DNA of 64,000 nt, from contig NC_003228.3 of NCBI RefSeq assembly GCF_000025985.1, forward strand, positions 2,914,001 through 2,978,000, written 5' to 3'. The notes beneath the pieces were generated by a model. The model had not been told where the DNA came from, made no database searches, and saw only the letters and a list, made by a program, of their open reading frames with translations. The DNA is from Bacteroides fragilis NCTC 9343 (lineage in GTDB: Bacteria > Bacteroidota > Bacteroidia > Bacteroidales > Bacteroidaceae). A program made the position numbers and the translations under genes. This document shows positions 19,152 to 27,853 of this stretch, one piece after another. The stretch's first letter is position 1, and every line of letters starts with the position of its first letter.

Positions 19152-20189
19152 ATGAAAACATTTCAAATCACCAGACCGGACGAAACCATCCGGGAAGCAC
19201 TGACCGATAAAATAAATAATCTGACCAAGCCCAAAGGCTCTCTGGGAACACTTGAAGAACTGGCCTTGCAGATCGGGCTTATCCAGCAAACACTTACTCC
19301 CGAGCTGAGACATCCTCAAAATATCATATTCGCAGCCGATCATGGCATTGTCGACGAGGGAGTCAGCCTCTCTCCCAAAGAGATCACCTGGCAACAAATC
19401 AGCAATTTTCTTCACGGAGGGGCAGGTGTCAACTTCCTTTGCCGCCAGCACGGATTCGAGTTGAAGATTGTAGATGCCGGAGTGGATTACGACCTCCCAT
19501 ACGAGAAAGGAATCATCAACATGAAGGTACGCAAAAGCTCGCGTAACTATCTGTACGAGGCAGCCATGACAGAAGAAGAAATGAATTTGTGCATCGAGCG
19601 CGGAGCGGAAGTAGTCCGTCAGTGTCATGCCGAAGGGTGCAATGTGCTTTCTTTGGGCGAAATGGGTATCGGCAACACTTCTTCGTCTTCCATGTGGATG
19701 ACATGCTTCACCCATATTCCTCTCGAACTGTGTGTCGGAGCAGGCAGCGGACTCGACAATGCAGGCGTCCGTCATAAATATAATGTATTGCAGCAGGCAC
19801 TGGACCATTATCAGGGAGACGGAAGCGCACACGACCTGATCCGCTATTTCGGCGGACTGGAAATGGTAATGGCAATAGGCGCCATGCTTCAGGCAGCCGA
19901 GTTAAAGATGATTATCCTGGTAGACGGATTCATCATGACAAACTGCATCCTTGCAGCCTCCCAACTTTACCCTGAGGTATTGCATTATGCCATCTTCGGT
20001 CATCAGGGAGATGAAGCCGGACATAAGCTGGTACTCGATGCCATGGGAGCCAAGCCATTACTGAATCTGGGTTTACGTCTCGGAGAAGGAACCGGAGCCA
20101 TCTGCTCCTATCCTATCATTGACTCTGCCGTACGGATGATCAACGAGATGGACAACTTTGCACATGCAGCCATCACCAAATATTTCTAA
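19152..20189 (+). CDS. cobT: Nicotinate-nucleotide-dimethylbenzimidazole phosphoribosyltransferase CobT
   Basis: CobT activates the lower-ligand base by making its alpha-ribotide from nicotinate mononucleotide. It has 345 residues, the normal length. The family motifs [40 protein letters not shown] and LRLGEGTGA are in order; the Glu in GEGTGA is the expected catalytic base. It starts 22 bp after cobU and 12 bp before cobS. Confidence 0.96.
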   Translation: MKTFQITRPDETIREALTDKINNLTKPKGSLGTLEELALQIGLIQQTLTPELRHPQNIIFAADHGIVDEGVSLSPKEITWQQISNFLHGGAGVNFLCRQHGFELKIVDAGVDYDLPYEKGIINMKVRKSSRNYLYEAAMTEEEMNLCIERGAEVVRQCHAEGCNVLSLGEMGIGNTSSSSMWMTCFTHIPLELCVGAGSGLDNAGVRHKYNVLQQALDHYQGDGSAHDLIRYFGGLEMVMAIGAMLQAAELKMIILVDGFIMTNCILAASQLYPEVLHYAIFGHQGDEAGHKLVLDAMGAKPLLNLGLRLGEGTGAICSYPIIDSAVRMINEMDNFAHAAITKYF

Positions 20190-20201
20190 TAAGATTTGCC
20201 G

Positions 20202-20945
20202 ATGAATATATTAGCAGCATTTATCTTTTTTACCCGCCTCCCCTTCTGGCGTATCCGCGAAGTTCCGGCAGAATGTTTTAAACACGTTGTGCCTTACTGG
20301 CCTTTGTCCGGATGGCTCACGGGCAGCATCATGGCAGGGGTACTTTGGTTGAGCGCACAGATCCTCCCCTTCTCCGTTGCCGTATTGTTGGCACTTGCCG
20401 CCCGGTTATTGATCACCGGTGCCCTACACGAAGACGGGTTGGCGGATTTCTTCGATGGATTCGGAGGAGGTACGAACCGGGAGCGGATTCTTTCCATCAT
20501 GAAAGATTCGCATATCGGCAGCTACGGTGTCATCGGGTTGATTTTCTACTTCCTTCTTCTATGGAGTCTTTTGATGTCGCTCCCCCTCTCCTTCGCATGT
20601 ATTACATTGATTGCAGGCGACACGATAAGCAAGCTGACCTCATCACAAATCATCAACTTCCTGCCTTACGCACGGAAAGAAGAAGAAAGCAAGGCCAAAG
20701 TAGTATATAACAGAATGTCAGGCGGAGAATTTGCTTTCGGTCTGTTATGCGGTATACTTCCTTCAGCACTCCTGCTACCGTACCGATACTGGATGGCTAT
20801 CGTACTTCCGCTGATCATGCTGTATCTGCTTTGCACACTGATGAAACGGAAGTTGCAAGGTTATACCGGCGACTGTTGCGGAGCACTGTTTCTTCTAAGC
20901 GAACTGTCTTTCTACCTGGGAATAGTTATACTAATGTTTATATAG
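20202..20945 (+). CDS. cobS: Adenosylcobinamide-GDP ribazoletransferase CobS
   Basis: CobS joins AdoCbi-GDP to alpha-ribazole (phosphate), the last assembly step, and is an integral membrane enzyme. The ATG at 20202 gives 247 residues (MNILAAFIFFTRLPFW); a TTG two codons earlier is less likely. The conserved acidic motif HEDGLADFFDGFGGG and the following DSHIGSYG are present, with several membrane segments. It ends 2 bp before cobC. Confidence 0.95.
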   Translation: MNILAAFIFFTRLPFWRIREVPAECFKHVVPYWPLSGWLTGSIMAGVLWLSAQILPFSVAVLLALAARLLITGALHEDGLADFFDGFGGGTNRERILSIMKDSHIGSYGVIGLIFYFLLLWSLLMSLPLSFACITLIAGDTISKLTSSQIINFLPYARKEEESKAKVVYNRMSGGEFAFGLLCGILPSALLLPYRYWMAIVLPLIMLYLLCTLMKRKLQGYTGDCCGALFLLSELSFYLGIVILMFI

Positions 20946-20947
20946 TC

Positions 20948-21493
20948 ATGGAAGTCATATTAATCCGCCATACCTCTGTCGATGTTCCTAAAGGAGTCTG
21001 TTATGGCCAGACTAATGTACCTTTGCGAGATAGTTTTGAAGAAGAAGCCTCAATTACGGCTCAACAACTACAGAACGACGTATTTGATGCCGTATTCACA
21101 AGCCCGCTGAGTCGTTGTACCCGCCTGGCAGACCACTGCGGTTATCCGGATGCCATTCGTGATGCCCGGCTGAAAGAGCTGAACTTCGGTGAATGGGAGA
21201 TGCAGGAGTTTGATAAAATATGTGATCCGCGACTGGAGGAGTGGTATAACGACTACTTCCATGTAGCGGCTACAGGCGGAGAGTCTTTTATGATGCAGCT
21301 TCAACGGGTATCGGAGTTCCTGAATGAAGTGAGTGGAAAAGAGTATAAACGCATAGCCGTCTTTGCACATGGAGGGGTGCTGATTTGTGCACAAATCTAT
21401 GCAGGGATACTGAGAATGGAAGACGCTTTTGACGCACTGACACCTTACGGCGGAGTGGTCCGGCTGCAACTTAACTCAAAGACAGAAGAATAG
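20948..21493 (+). CDS. cobC: Alpha-ribazole phosphatase CobC (histidine phosphatase family)
   Basis: The protein has 181 residues when started at the ATG at 20948, directly after cobS. The catalytic His8 lies in LIRHTSVD, the second His at residue 141 in FAHGG, and the family-typical GVCYGQTNVPL follows the first motif. It is expected to remove the phosphate from alpha-ribazole phosphate or adenosylcobalamin phosphate. Its 3' end overlaps the convergent cbiB gene by 23 bp. Confidence 0.93.
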   Translation: MEVILIRHTSVDVPKGVCYGQTNVPLRDSFEEEASITAQQLQNDVFDAVFTSPLSRCTRLADHCGYPDAIRDARLKELNFGEWEMQEFDKICDPRLEEWYNDYFHVAATGGESFMMQLQRVSEFLNEVSGKEYKRIAVFAHGGVLICAQIYAGILRMEDAFDALTPYGGVVRLQLNSKTEE

Positions 21494-22436
21494 TCAGCCA
21501 CACTAACACAACCATCAGTACCTCTGCCTGCCGATTGACACAGACGGCTTTCTTCATATCCTCGGTTGTCAATGCCCGTTCGTTGTTGCCTATAAAAGGC
21601 TTCCACACCTCTTCACCGAAATAATAGTGGGGCCCGCCGAAACGGCAATTCAGAATACCGGCCAAAGCAGCTTCGGGATAACCGGAGTTTGGACTGGCGT
21701 GCCGGCTGCCATATTTACCCACGAACCTGAGCAAAGAAAACCGTCCGCTGACGAGGATCATCAACAAAGCCGTCAGGCGAGCAGGAATATAATTGGCAAC
21801 ATCATCGATCCGGGCCGCTATACAGCCGAATTGACGGTAACGCTCGTTGCGGTAACCGATCATAGAGTCAAGTGTATTCACCATCTTGTACGCCATCATG
21901 CCGGGCACTCCCAACACTGCATACCAAAAAAGTGGTGCAATTACCCCATCACTCAGATTTTCGGCTAAAGTCTCCAAAGCTGCGGTACGCACCTCTTGTG
22001 CAGATAGTGCAGAAGTATCCCGTCCCACAATGCGGGCCACTTGTTTACGCCCCTCGTCCAATGAACGGTCTACGGCTTCGAAGACCATCCGGACCTCACG
22101 TATCAGGGTTGTACCTGCCAGGCAACAAAAGATCAGCAGTGTTTGTATCAGCGCTGTCAGTATGATGGAATACTCTCCGATCACTTTAAAAAAGAGGAAG
22201 GTAAAAAAGTAGACTCCCGCAATCAATGCTACCGACATCATTCCCCCTTTCCAAACGCGGGCCCTCCCCGCATTCAGACACTTCTCTCCCCAAGCTATCA
22301 GTTTACCGAATCCTACCACAGGATGCGGCAACCAGGACGGATCGCCTTGCCAGCGATCGAACAACCAGGCTAACGGTAACGGAAACAACCTGCAAAAATA
22401 CACAAGGCTAATATACCAAAAGAACATTCCATCCAT
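21471..22436 (-). CDS. cbiB: Adenosylcobinamide-phosphate synthase CbiB
   Basis: This integral membrane protein of 321 residues attaches aminopropanol phosphate to adenosylcobyric acid. It has the family motif FDRWQGDPSWLPHPVVGFGKLI near the N-terminus, ENLSDGVIAPLFW, and the Asp- and Tyr-rich stretch MVNTLDSMIGYRNERYR..GCIAARIDDVANYIPARL. It is the last gene of the cobQ-cobD-cbiB run and overlaps cobC tail to tail. It is also called CobD in other nomenclature, distinct from the decarboxylase next to it. Confidence 0.95.
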   Translation of the reverse strand: MDGMFFWYISLVYFCRLFPLPLAWLFDRWQGDPSWLPHPVVGFGKLIAWGEKCLNAGRARVWKGGMMSVALIAGVYFFTFLFFKVIGEYSIILTALIQTLLIFCCLAGTTLIREVRMVFEAVDRSLDEGRKQVARIVGRDTSALSAQEVRTAALETLAENLSDGVIAPLFWYAVLGVPGMMAYKMVNTLDSMIGYRNERYRQFGCIAARIDDVANYIPARLTALLMILVSGRFSLLRFVGKYGSRHASPNSGYPEAALAGILNCRFGGPHYYFGEEVWKPFIGNNERALTTEDMKKAVCVNRQAEVLMVVLVWLTILLSLS

Positions 22437-22462
22437 ACTTTCTCTATCCTATCAGTCAGTCA

Positions 22463-23476
22463 TTACTCCGCCATCCACTTCGCAATCGCTCCCACCAGTT
22501 CGTCATTCTCTTCCGGTGTCTGGGTGGCAATGCGGAAGAAACGTTCGTCCAGCCCTTCGAAGTTGGAAGCATCCCGAATCAGAATCCCTTCTTCACGGGC
22601 CAGATATTCCTTTAAAGCAGCAGCTTTTCCGAAACGCAGGCACACCAGCATAAAGTGAGTATCGGTAGGCCAGACCTCTAACCCGCCTATCGCCTCAAGC
22701 GAACTTTTCAGGCGGGCACATTCCGCCAGATAATCTTTCATGGAGAGACCGGCCGGGATGCCTTCGGAAAGCAGGTAGAGTCCTGCTTCGATGGCAAGCT
22801 GATTGACCGACCAGGGCATCCGGTTCGTACGCAGACGCCCTATCAGTCCGGGATGCGCAGTGACATACCCCAACCGAAGTCCCGGAATGGCATAGCGTTT
22901 GGTCATCGAATGTAGAAGGATCACATTGGGAAATCCGGCAGCTTCCTGCGCCGTAAAAAGCTCTTTCAGCGTGAAATACTCGTATGACTGATCGATCACG
23001 AAACAGACCCGGGGATGCTTTGCGATCAGTTCCGTCAGATACTTCTTATCACGCACCTCTCCGGTCGGGTTGTTCGGATTGCAAAGCCAGACCATACGCA
23101 CGTCCTCCGGCACTGCATCGAGTGTGTACAGCGATGTGACCTTGTGCCCATGCATGCGGCAGGCATCGGCATACTCACTAAACGTAGGCATCAGAATGGC
23201 CGTGTTCGTTCCCCGAAAGGTCTGCGCTATCAGATAAATGGCTTCCGTAGCACCATTCGTCACGCAAACCGAAGCGGCAGGCAGAGCGTGGCGGTCCGCC
23301 AGACGGGCCTCCAGCGTATAAGGTTCCGGTTCGGGATAAGCGGATATGGCAGAGATGCGCCCGCACAAATGTGCACGCAGTCCGTCGAGGTTCACCTTAT
23401 TATATACGTTGGAACTGAAATTGCTCCGTATCGGGTGGCGGTATTTATAAGAATCGTCTCCGTGTCCTTCAATCAT
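22463..23476 (-). CDS. cobD: L-threonine-O-3-phosphate decarboxylase CobD
   Basis: This PLP-dependent class I aminotransferase-fold enzyme of 337 residues makes (R)-1-amino-2-propanol phosphate, the linker used by CbiB. It starts MIEGHGDDSYKYRHPIRSNFSSNVY. The PLP lysine is likely Lys193 (HSMTKRYAIPGLRLGY), and the N-terminal glycine-rich and VWLCNPNNPTGEV motifs are present. The neighbouring cbiB and cobQ favour the decarboxylase over histidinol-phosphate aminotransferase. Its start overlaps the end of cobQ by 8 bp. Confidence 0.92.
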   Translation of the reverse strand: MIEGHGDDSYKYRHPIRSNFSSNVYNKVNLDGLRAHLCGRISAISAYPEPEPYTLEARLADRHALPAASVCVTNGATEAIYLIAQTFRGTNTAILMPTFSEYADACRMHGHKVTSLYTLDAVPEDVRMVWLCNPNNPTGEVRDKKYLTELIAKHPRVCFVIDQSYEYFTLKELFTAQEAAGFPNVILLHSMTKRYAIPGLRLGYVTAHPGLIGRLRTNRMPWSVNQLAIEAGLYLLSEGIPAGLSMKDYLAECARLKSSLEAIGGLEVWPTDTHFMLVCLRFGKAAALKEYLAREEGILIRDASNFEGLDERFFRIATQTPEENDELVGAIAKWMAE

Positions 23477-24956
23477 TGTCTGTCAATATTTGATAGATAA
23501 GCGGCAAGTCGACGTGCTTACGGACATGGGCTGCCAGTTTATCGTATTGTTCTTCTTTAAATGCTTTGTAATCAAAAGCCGTCTCTTTCAGTTTATCGGC
23601 GAAAGGCTCCAGCAGGTAATCGATAACTGAAGGATTGTCGAGAATGCCATGTACGTATGTTCCCATGCAGGTGCGGTCTACAAAATACCCATCCTCCCTT
23701 CCGTCCGCCAGATGGTTGAGTGGAGAAACAGGAACATCCGCAAGGGGCGTGGTCGTTCCCATGTGTATTTCGTATCCTTCGCAGACAGCGCTGTCTTCAA
23801 GAAAACGAAACCGTACCTGGCGGGTAACCTTCTCTCCCTGCATGCGGGTGCTGACAGGCAGTAACCCCAATCCCGGCAAGCGTTCTATCTCGCCTTCCAC
23901 ATGATCGGGATCGCAAACCTCCCTACCCATCAGTTGGTAACCTCCACAAATGCCCATTACCGTGGCACCTTCGCGGTGAGCACGGACGATGGCCTGCGCC
24001 ACTCCGTTGCGGCGCAACTCATACAGATCGGACAAAGTGCTTTTCGAACCGGGCAACAGGATGATATCCGCTTTCATCAACTCGTCCGTATTGTTGGTGT
24101 AGAACAGGTGTACACGCGGATCGCGCTCCAAGACATTGAAGTCGGTGAAATTGCTTAAATGACGAAGCAACACGACAGCCACATTCACTTTGCCTTGTCC
24201 GGCACGGATATTCTTGGTCTGAAGCATCACCGAGTCTTCTTCCTCAATATAGATATCTTTATAGTAGGGCACCACCCCAACCACCGGAACACCACAAAGA
24301 TCTTCCAGCATCTTTACCCCCGACTCGAAAAGGCGGATATCTCCACGGAATTTATTAATCAATATCCCCTTGATATGCTTCCGCTCTTCCGGCCGAAGCA
24401 GCATCACCGAACCGTAAACACTGGCAAACACTCCTCCACGGTCTATATCAGCCACGAGAATCACATCTGCCCCGGCATGCATGGCCATGGGCAGATTCAC
24501 CAGATCGCTGTCACGAAGATTGATCTCGGAGATACTCCCCGCTCCCTCCATCACTACCGGATTATATCGGGCAGCCAAACGGTCGAATGCGGCATGAACC
24601 TCTTTTCGCAATTCCTCCCGCCCTTCACGGCGGAAATATTCGTAAGCATTCCGATTGCCGATGGGACGTCCGTTGAGCACCACCTGTGAAGTATGATCGG
24701 ACGATGGTTTCAGAAGCAACGGGTTCATATCCGTATGGCAAGGCACACCTGCGGCCTCGGCCTGCACGGCTTGCGCCCTTCCTATTTCAAGTCCTTCGGG
24801 AGTGGCATAAGAGTTCAATGCCATGTTTTGTGCTTTGAATGGTGCCGGATGATAACCGTCTTGCAGAAATATACGGCAGAAAGCTGCGGCAATGATGCTT
24901 TTGCCTACATCGCTACCGGTTCCGGCCAGCATCAAAGGGTGTAAGTTCTTATTCAT
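23469..24956 (-). CDS. cobQ: Cobyric acid synthase CobQ (CbiP)
   Basis: CobQ amidates four side chains of adenosylcobyrinate a,c-diamide using glutamine and ATP. Its 495 residues contain an N-terminal dethiobiotin-synthetase-like ATPase (P-loop GTGSDVGKSI, then QNMALNSY and EGAGSISEINLRD). The C-terminal class I-like glutaminase has nucleophile Cys337 (GICGGYQ) and a His in YVHGILDN. It is the first gene of cobQ-cobD-cbiB; a -7 box is at 24983-24990. Confidence 0.96.
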   Translation of the reverse strand: MNKNLHPLMLAGTGSDVGKSIIAAAFCRIFLQDGYHPAPFKAQNMALNSYATPEGLEIGRAQAVQAEAAGVPCHTDMNPLLLKPSSDHTSQVVLNGRPIGNRNAYEYFRREGREELRKEVHAAFDRLAARYNPVVMEGAGSISEINLRDSDLVNLPMAMHAGADVILVADIDRGGVFASVYGSVMLLRPEERKHIKGILINKFRGDIRLFESGVKMLEDLCGVPVVGVVPYYKDIYIEEEDSVMLQTKNIRAGQGKVNVAVVLLRHLSNFTDFNVLERDPRVHLFYTNNTDELMKADIILLPGSKSTLSDLYELRRNGVAQAIVRAHREGATVMGICGGYQLMGREVCDPDHVEGEIERLPGLGLLPVSTRMQGEKVTRQVRFRFLEDSAVCEGYEIHMGTTTPLADVPVSPLNHLADGREDGYFVDRTCMGTYVHGILDNPSVIDYLLEPFADKLKETAFDYKAFKEEQYDKLAAHVRKHVDLPLIYQILTDND

Positions 24957-24982
24957 ATCGTGTTTGTCACGTTAATGGGCGA

Positions 24983-24990
24983 CAAACTTA
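24983..24990 (-). promoter_or_regulatory. Candidate -7 box (TAAGTTTG) for cobQ-cobD-cbiB
   Basis: This is an exact TAnnTTTG match on the minus strand, 27 bp upstream of the cobQ ATG. No riboswitch sequence lies between. Confidence 0.5.
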
Positions 24991-25031
24991 GTGAAAATAT
25001 TCGGGGAGAGCAAGTGGGCGTATCAAAAACT

Positions 25032-25167
25032 CACCACAGAGAGCACAGAGTAACACAGAGAGGGGGTATGTCGAAACTCGTATTCACAACAGATTTATAC
25101 AGATAAGTATCATTAGTTATCAACAGATTAAGTTTGCTCCATGGAACTCTGTGTCACTCTGTGGTGG
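25032..25167. repeat. CCACAGA-type intergenic inverted repeat, copy 2 (composite)
   Basis: The outer arms are CACCACAGAGAGCACAGAGT (from 25032) and its near inverse at 25144-25167. Between them, 25086-25130 holds a sequence (ACAGATAAGTATCATTAGTTATCAA and flanks) that recurs with changes at 27009-27060. The 619 bp gap from cobQ to the gene at 25576 otherwise holds only the inverted repeat at 25399-25478 and a small leader frame. Confidence 0.7.
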
Positions 25168-25398
25168 ATAATGACACATCTCCAATCCATGCAGTGTGCC
25201 TCCATGCGGAAGTTATAACAGTCTCAACTTTCTTGTCACATTCTTTGCTATTCCCACAAGATTCTTTATCTTTGTCACTTGAAAGCCGAAGAGAAATGCG
25301 GCATATTGAAACGTTTTGTGCGGAAAGAAAAGTACCAAATTTAATTAATGCATAAAAACAAGAACTTCAATAAATCAGTTTCATACGTGCGACGTAGG

Positions 25399-25478
25399 GT
25401 CGGGCGTGTGAACATATTTATGAAGTTCTAGGTATTGGTACTACCTCTTTCCGCGTAAATATGAACTCAGCGCCCGAC
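25399..25478. promoter_or_regulatory. Nested inverted repeat upstream of the 25576 gene
   Basis: GTCGGGCG (25399-25406) and CATATTTA (25413-25420) on the left are matched by TAAATATG (25456-25463) and CGCCCGAC (25471-25478) on the right. A third small inverse pair, AGGTA with TACCT, lies in the centre. This makes an 80-bp cruciform or RNA stem with internal loops, ending 98 bp before the next gene. It could be an operator, a leader structure or an inversion site. Confidence 0.6.
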
Positions 25479-25535
25479 TTCTTATATATATAAGGTATAC
25501 ATAAGGATGTGGACGTTCATAATAATCAGAAAGGT

Positions 25536-25583
25536 ATGAACAGACCAATCAAAGAAGTAACAAGGAGGGGCAGGCATGGCTAA
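25536..25583 (+). CDS. Possible 15-residue leader peptide
   Basis: A short frame MNRPIKEVTRRGRHG is preceded by AGAAAGGT and ends 8 bp inside the next gene, covering that gene's AGGAGGGG ribosome-binding site. It may be a coupling or leader frame. It is very short and has no comparison behind it, so chance is possible. Confidence 0.3.
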   Translation: MNRPIKEVTRRGRHG

Positions 25584-26367
25584 CTGGATAACCCTCAAAC
25601 AACTGTCGGAGAAACGCGGTATTGCCGAATCCGACCTCCGCACATGGGCAAACTTGGGATATATCGCTTCATCGAGGATAGAGAACGTCCTAATGATTGA
25701 TGACGAAAGCCTGACCCAATATCTTGATGTTCACCAGACCAAAGATTTAGGTGAGAACTATCTGGAAAAGATTATCAAAGAAAAGGAACTGGAACGTGAA
25801 GTACTCCTCTCACAATGTGACGACGAACTATTTCTATTGAAAACCCAGAAACTACACCAACCGCTTTTTCATATCCTCATTCAGGAACTCGGCCAGTTGA
25901 TTACAGACGATCATGAACGGGAAATATTCCTTTCCGTCTCCAGTGGCGAACCCATCGCACGGGTGGCGAAACGTAACAAAATGACGTATGCACAAGTGGC
26001 GACTTGCTATAGTTCCATCCTCCGGACTCTGGGTGAACATAAGGGACGAATCGCCACATTTCGCAGTCGGACGATGGAACTGATGTTCGATAAATGCAAT
26101 ACGGTCACACCCGTAAATACTCCCCTATCAAACCTTGTCGGCGCGCATGCCTATAATGTTTTATATGGAGAGATGGGATTCAGGACAGTACGCGACCTTC
26201 TACAATACGCCACCCAGAACGGATGGCAAAGCCTGAGACGCTTCAAGGGTATGGGACTGGTTACGTATAAGAGTGTGATGAACGCACTAAGGGATGCCAA
26301 CTTCATCATTGTCCGCAAAGACGGAAACATCGAGCTGTCACCAGAGATCGCTGCACTGGTAATATAA
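25576..26367 (+). CDS. Uncharacterised DNA-binding-like protein with sigma-4-like and alpha-CTD-like segments
   Basis: I do not recognise a named family. The 263-residue protein has four visible parts. Residues 3-50 look like an excisionase/MerR-type helix-turn-helix (WITLKQLSEKRGIAESDLRTW). Residues 55-80 are a charged helix. About 110-150 resembles sigma-factor region 4 (EREIFLSVSSGEPIARVAKR then TYAQVATCYSSIL). Residues 205-250 resemble the helix-hairpin-helix domain of RNA polymerase alpha (GFRTVRDLL, then LRRFKGMGLVTYKSVMNAL). A strong AGGAGG ribosome-binding site precedes the ATG. It may be a transcription regulator. Confidence 0.7.
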   Translation: MANWITLKQLSEKRGIAESDLRTWANLGYIASSRIENVLMIDDESLTQYLDVHQTKDLGENYLEKIIKEKELEREVLLSQCDDELFLLKTQKLHQPLFHILIQELGQLITDDHEREIFLSVSSGEPIARVAKRNKMTYAQVATCYSSILRTLGEHKGRIATFRSRTMELMFDKCNTVTPVNTPLSNLVGAHAYNVLYGEMGFRTVRDLLQYATQNGWQSLRRFKGMGLVTYKSVMNALRDANFIIVRKDGNIELSPEIAALVI

Positions 26368-27066
26368 AAAAGATAGAACCGAGTATCCCGAAGGGAATTG
26401 AAACAGATACAAAATACCCTTTTATCAAAATGATAATCCAAACGCTTCAGATTCGCTTTTTCCCGTACAAAGTACCAAGGATGGGCTAAAATCGCCGTAT
26501 TTTCGCATCAAGAAAATACCGTTAGAGACCAATACATCAATTACGAGGACAAAAGGATACCTACTTTGCATTATCGTTTAACAACAGAAACAAAAACCAA
26601 TAAAATATCACATTTTTATCAATCATCAACCTATCACTCTACGAGAGCAACCAGAGAAATAGGATCACTGTTTTCACTCCCAAATAAGAACAATATATGT
26701 AATGGAAGAAAACATATAGAGATATTGGGCAAAACTCTTATTCATTTTTGAAAAACACAACCGTCTTTCGGAGTAAATGCTTACTTCTTTTGGTCGAAAT
26801 ATCGGCTCTTCGAAGTGAAAACACAGACTCTTCCCCTTCCCAAGCCCGGTTTTCCGGGCAAAGAAGCAGAAAGTTCCGGGACATTCTCCCCTATATGGGT
26901 AAGAAAACAAAAAGGGATAGTTAGCAGAAAATGCCATTACCTGTCTTTTTGATCCAGAAAACATTTTATAAGGTACCAATTTGACAAACGAATATGTTAT
27001 AATGAACTTCACCACAGATTACGCTGATTTACACAGATAAATATCATTCGCTATCAATTAATTTAT
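26368..27066. other. Gene-poor stretch, no gene supported
   Basis: About 700 bp between the 25576 gene and the toxin-antitoxin pair. Short open frames on both strands lack ribosome-binding sites and family-like sequence, so I left them out. The only recognisable item is the repeat at 27009-27060. Confidence 0.6.
27009..27060. repeat. CCACAGA-type repeat, copy 3 (half element)
   Basis: TCACCACAGATTACGCTGAT followed by TTACACAGATAAATATCATT and CGCTATCAA closely resembles the inner part of copy 2 (25086-25130). No matching inverted arm was seen, so it looks like half of an element. Confidence 0.6.
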
Positions 27067-27074
27067 TATCTTTG
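27067..27074 (+). promoter_or_regulatory. Candidate -7 box (TATCTTTG) for the toxin-antitoxin pair
   Basis: This is an exact TAnnTTTG match 29 bp upstream of the antitoxin ATG. Confidence 0.55.
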
Positions 27075-27103
27075 TATTTGTACTAAAAGAAACAAGATGT
27101 ATT

Positions 27104-27451
27104 ATGAAAGAGCCTGAAAAATACAAGCAACCAGAAGAGGAAACCACCCGACTGTCCGAGCCGACAGTAGCTTACAATAGTATGGCTTATCTCGAATTAG
27201 AAGCAGAAAAAGCAGAACTGATCCGGACTATTGCCAACATAGACAGTAAAGAAATCATCGATAAAGTGAAACAGAAACTTCACGATGTACTCGGTTTGAA
27301 AGAAAAAACTGTTGTTAAAAAAACAGTCCCTTGCCAACTCACAGAAGATGAAATTAAAGAAGAAATAGAACAAGCAATAGATGAAATACAACAAGGACAA
27401 ACAATCAGTAGCCAAGAAATGCACACTACTTTTAAACACTATCTATTATGA
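27104..27451 (+). CDS. Putative antitoxin of a type II toxin-antitoxin module
   Basis: This 115-residue, charged, mostly helical protein lies directly upstream of a RelE/ParE-like toxin and overlaps its start (ATGA), the normal antitoxin position. The core MAYLELEAEKAELIRTIANI then SKEIIDKVKQKL is an amphipathic helix pair. No obvious DNA-binding domain is visible. The first 26 residues are rich in Glu, Pro and Lys; an internal ATG at 27182 gives a shorter form. The assignment rests mainly on context. Confidence 0.7.
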   Translation: MKEPEKYKQPEEETTRLSEPTVAYNSMAYLELEAEKAELIRTIANIDSKEIIDKVKQKLHDVLGLKEKTVVKKTVPCQLTEDEIKEEIEQAIDEIQQGQTISSQEMHTTFKHYLL

Positions 27452-27771
27452 TGAAGATAGCATGGACAATTCGAGCACAAAAAAGAGTTATTGAAATTCT
27501 AGAATACAGCCAACAAGAGTTTGGCAACAAAGCAGCCGATCGCCTGGCAAGAACCATTGAGCAAAAAACGTTGCAATTAATCAATAACCCATTCCGAGGA
27601 CCTGTAGAACTGATACTTGCCAAAGAAAAACAGATTAGCTGCCGATATTTACTCGTAAATCCTTATAAAATTATATATTATGTAGACGAAAAGGAAGAAA
27701 CCATATTCATCGTAACTTTGTTTCATACACACCAACATCCTTCTAAGTTGAACAGAGAAGTCGGATTATAA
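27448..27771 (+). CDS. RelE/ParE family toxin
   Basis: This 107-residue protein has the ParE/RelE build: WTIRAQKRVIEILEYSQQEFG at the N-terminus, two helices, and the C-terminal strands RYLLVNPYKIIYYVDEKEETIFIVTLFHTHQHPSK. The YKIIY..D.....I...LFHTHQHP ending is typical of ParE-like toxins that act on gyrase, though RelE-like mRNA interferases share the fold. It overlaps the antitoxin by 4 bp; a second ATG is at 27451. Confidence 0.85.
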   Translation: MMKIAWTIRAQKRVIEILEYSQQEFGNKAADRLARTIEQKTLQLINNPFRGPVELILAKEKQISCRYLLVNPYKIIYYVDEKEETIFIVTLFHTHQHPSKLNREVGL

Positions 27772-27811
27772 AGACGGCATTCCTTTTATCTTCTGAACAA
27801 ACCTCCCCCCT

Positions 27812-27852
27812 CGTCTGTTACAAGGACTCATAAACCTAAACCGTAACAGACG
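27812..27852. promoter_or_regulatory. 10-bp perfect inverted repeat abutting the TolC-like start codon
   Basis: CGTCTGTTAC (27812-27821) and GTAACAGACG (27843-27852) are perfect inverse copies 21 bp apart. The right arm ends 1 bp before the ATG at 27854. It could be an operator for a dimeric repressor, or an RNA hairpin that hides the ribosome-binding site of the efflux operon. Confidence 0.6.
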
Positions 27853-27853
27853 T

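Noticed and set aside
25134..25355. 73-residue plus-strand frame
   Set aside because: Begins inside the CCACAGA repeat and has no supporting signal.
26566..26751. 61-residue plus-strand frame in the same gap
   Set aside because: Asn/Lys/Ser-biased as expected of AT-rich non-coding DNA; no start signal.
26674..27015. 113-residue minus-strand frame in the gene-poor gap
   Set aside because: No family-like pattern or ribosome-binding site, and it overlaps the start of a dispersed repeat (27009-27015).
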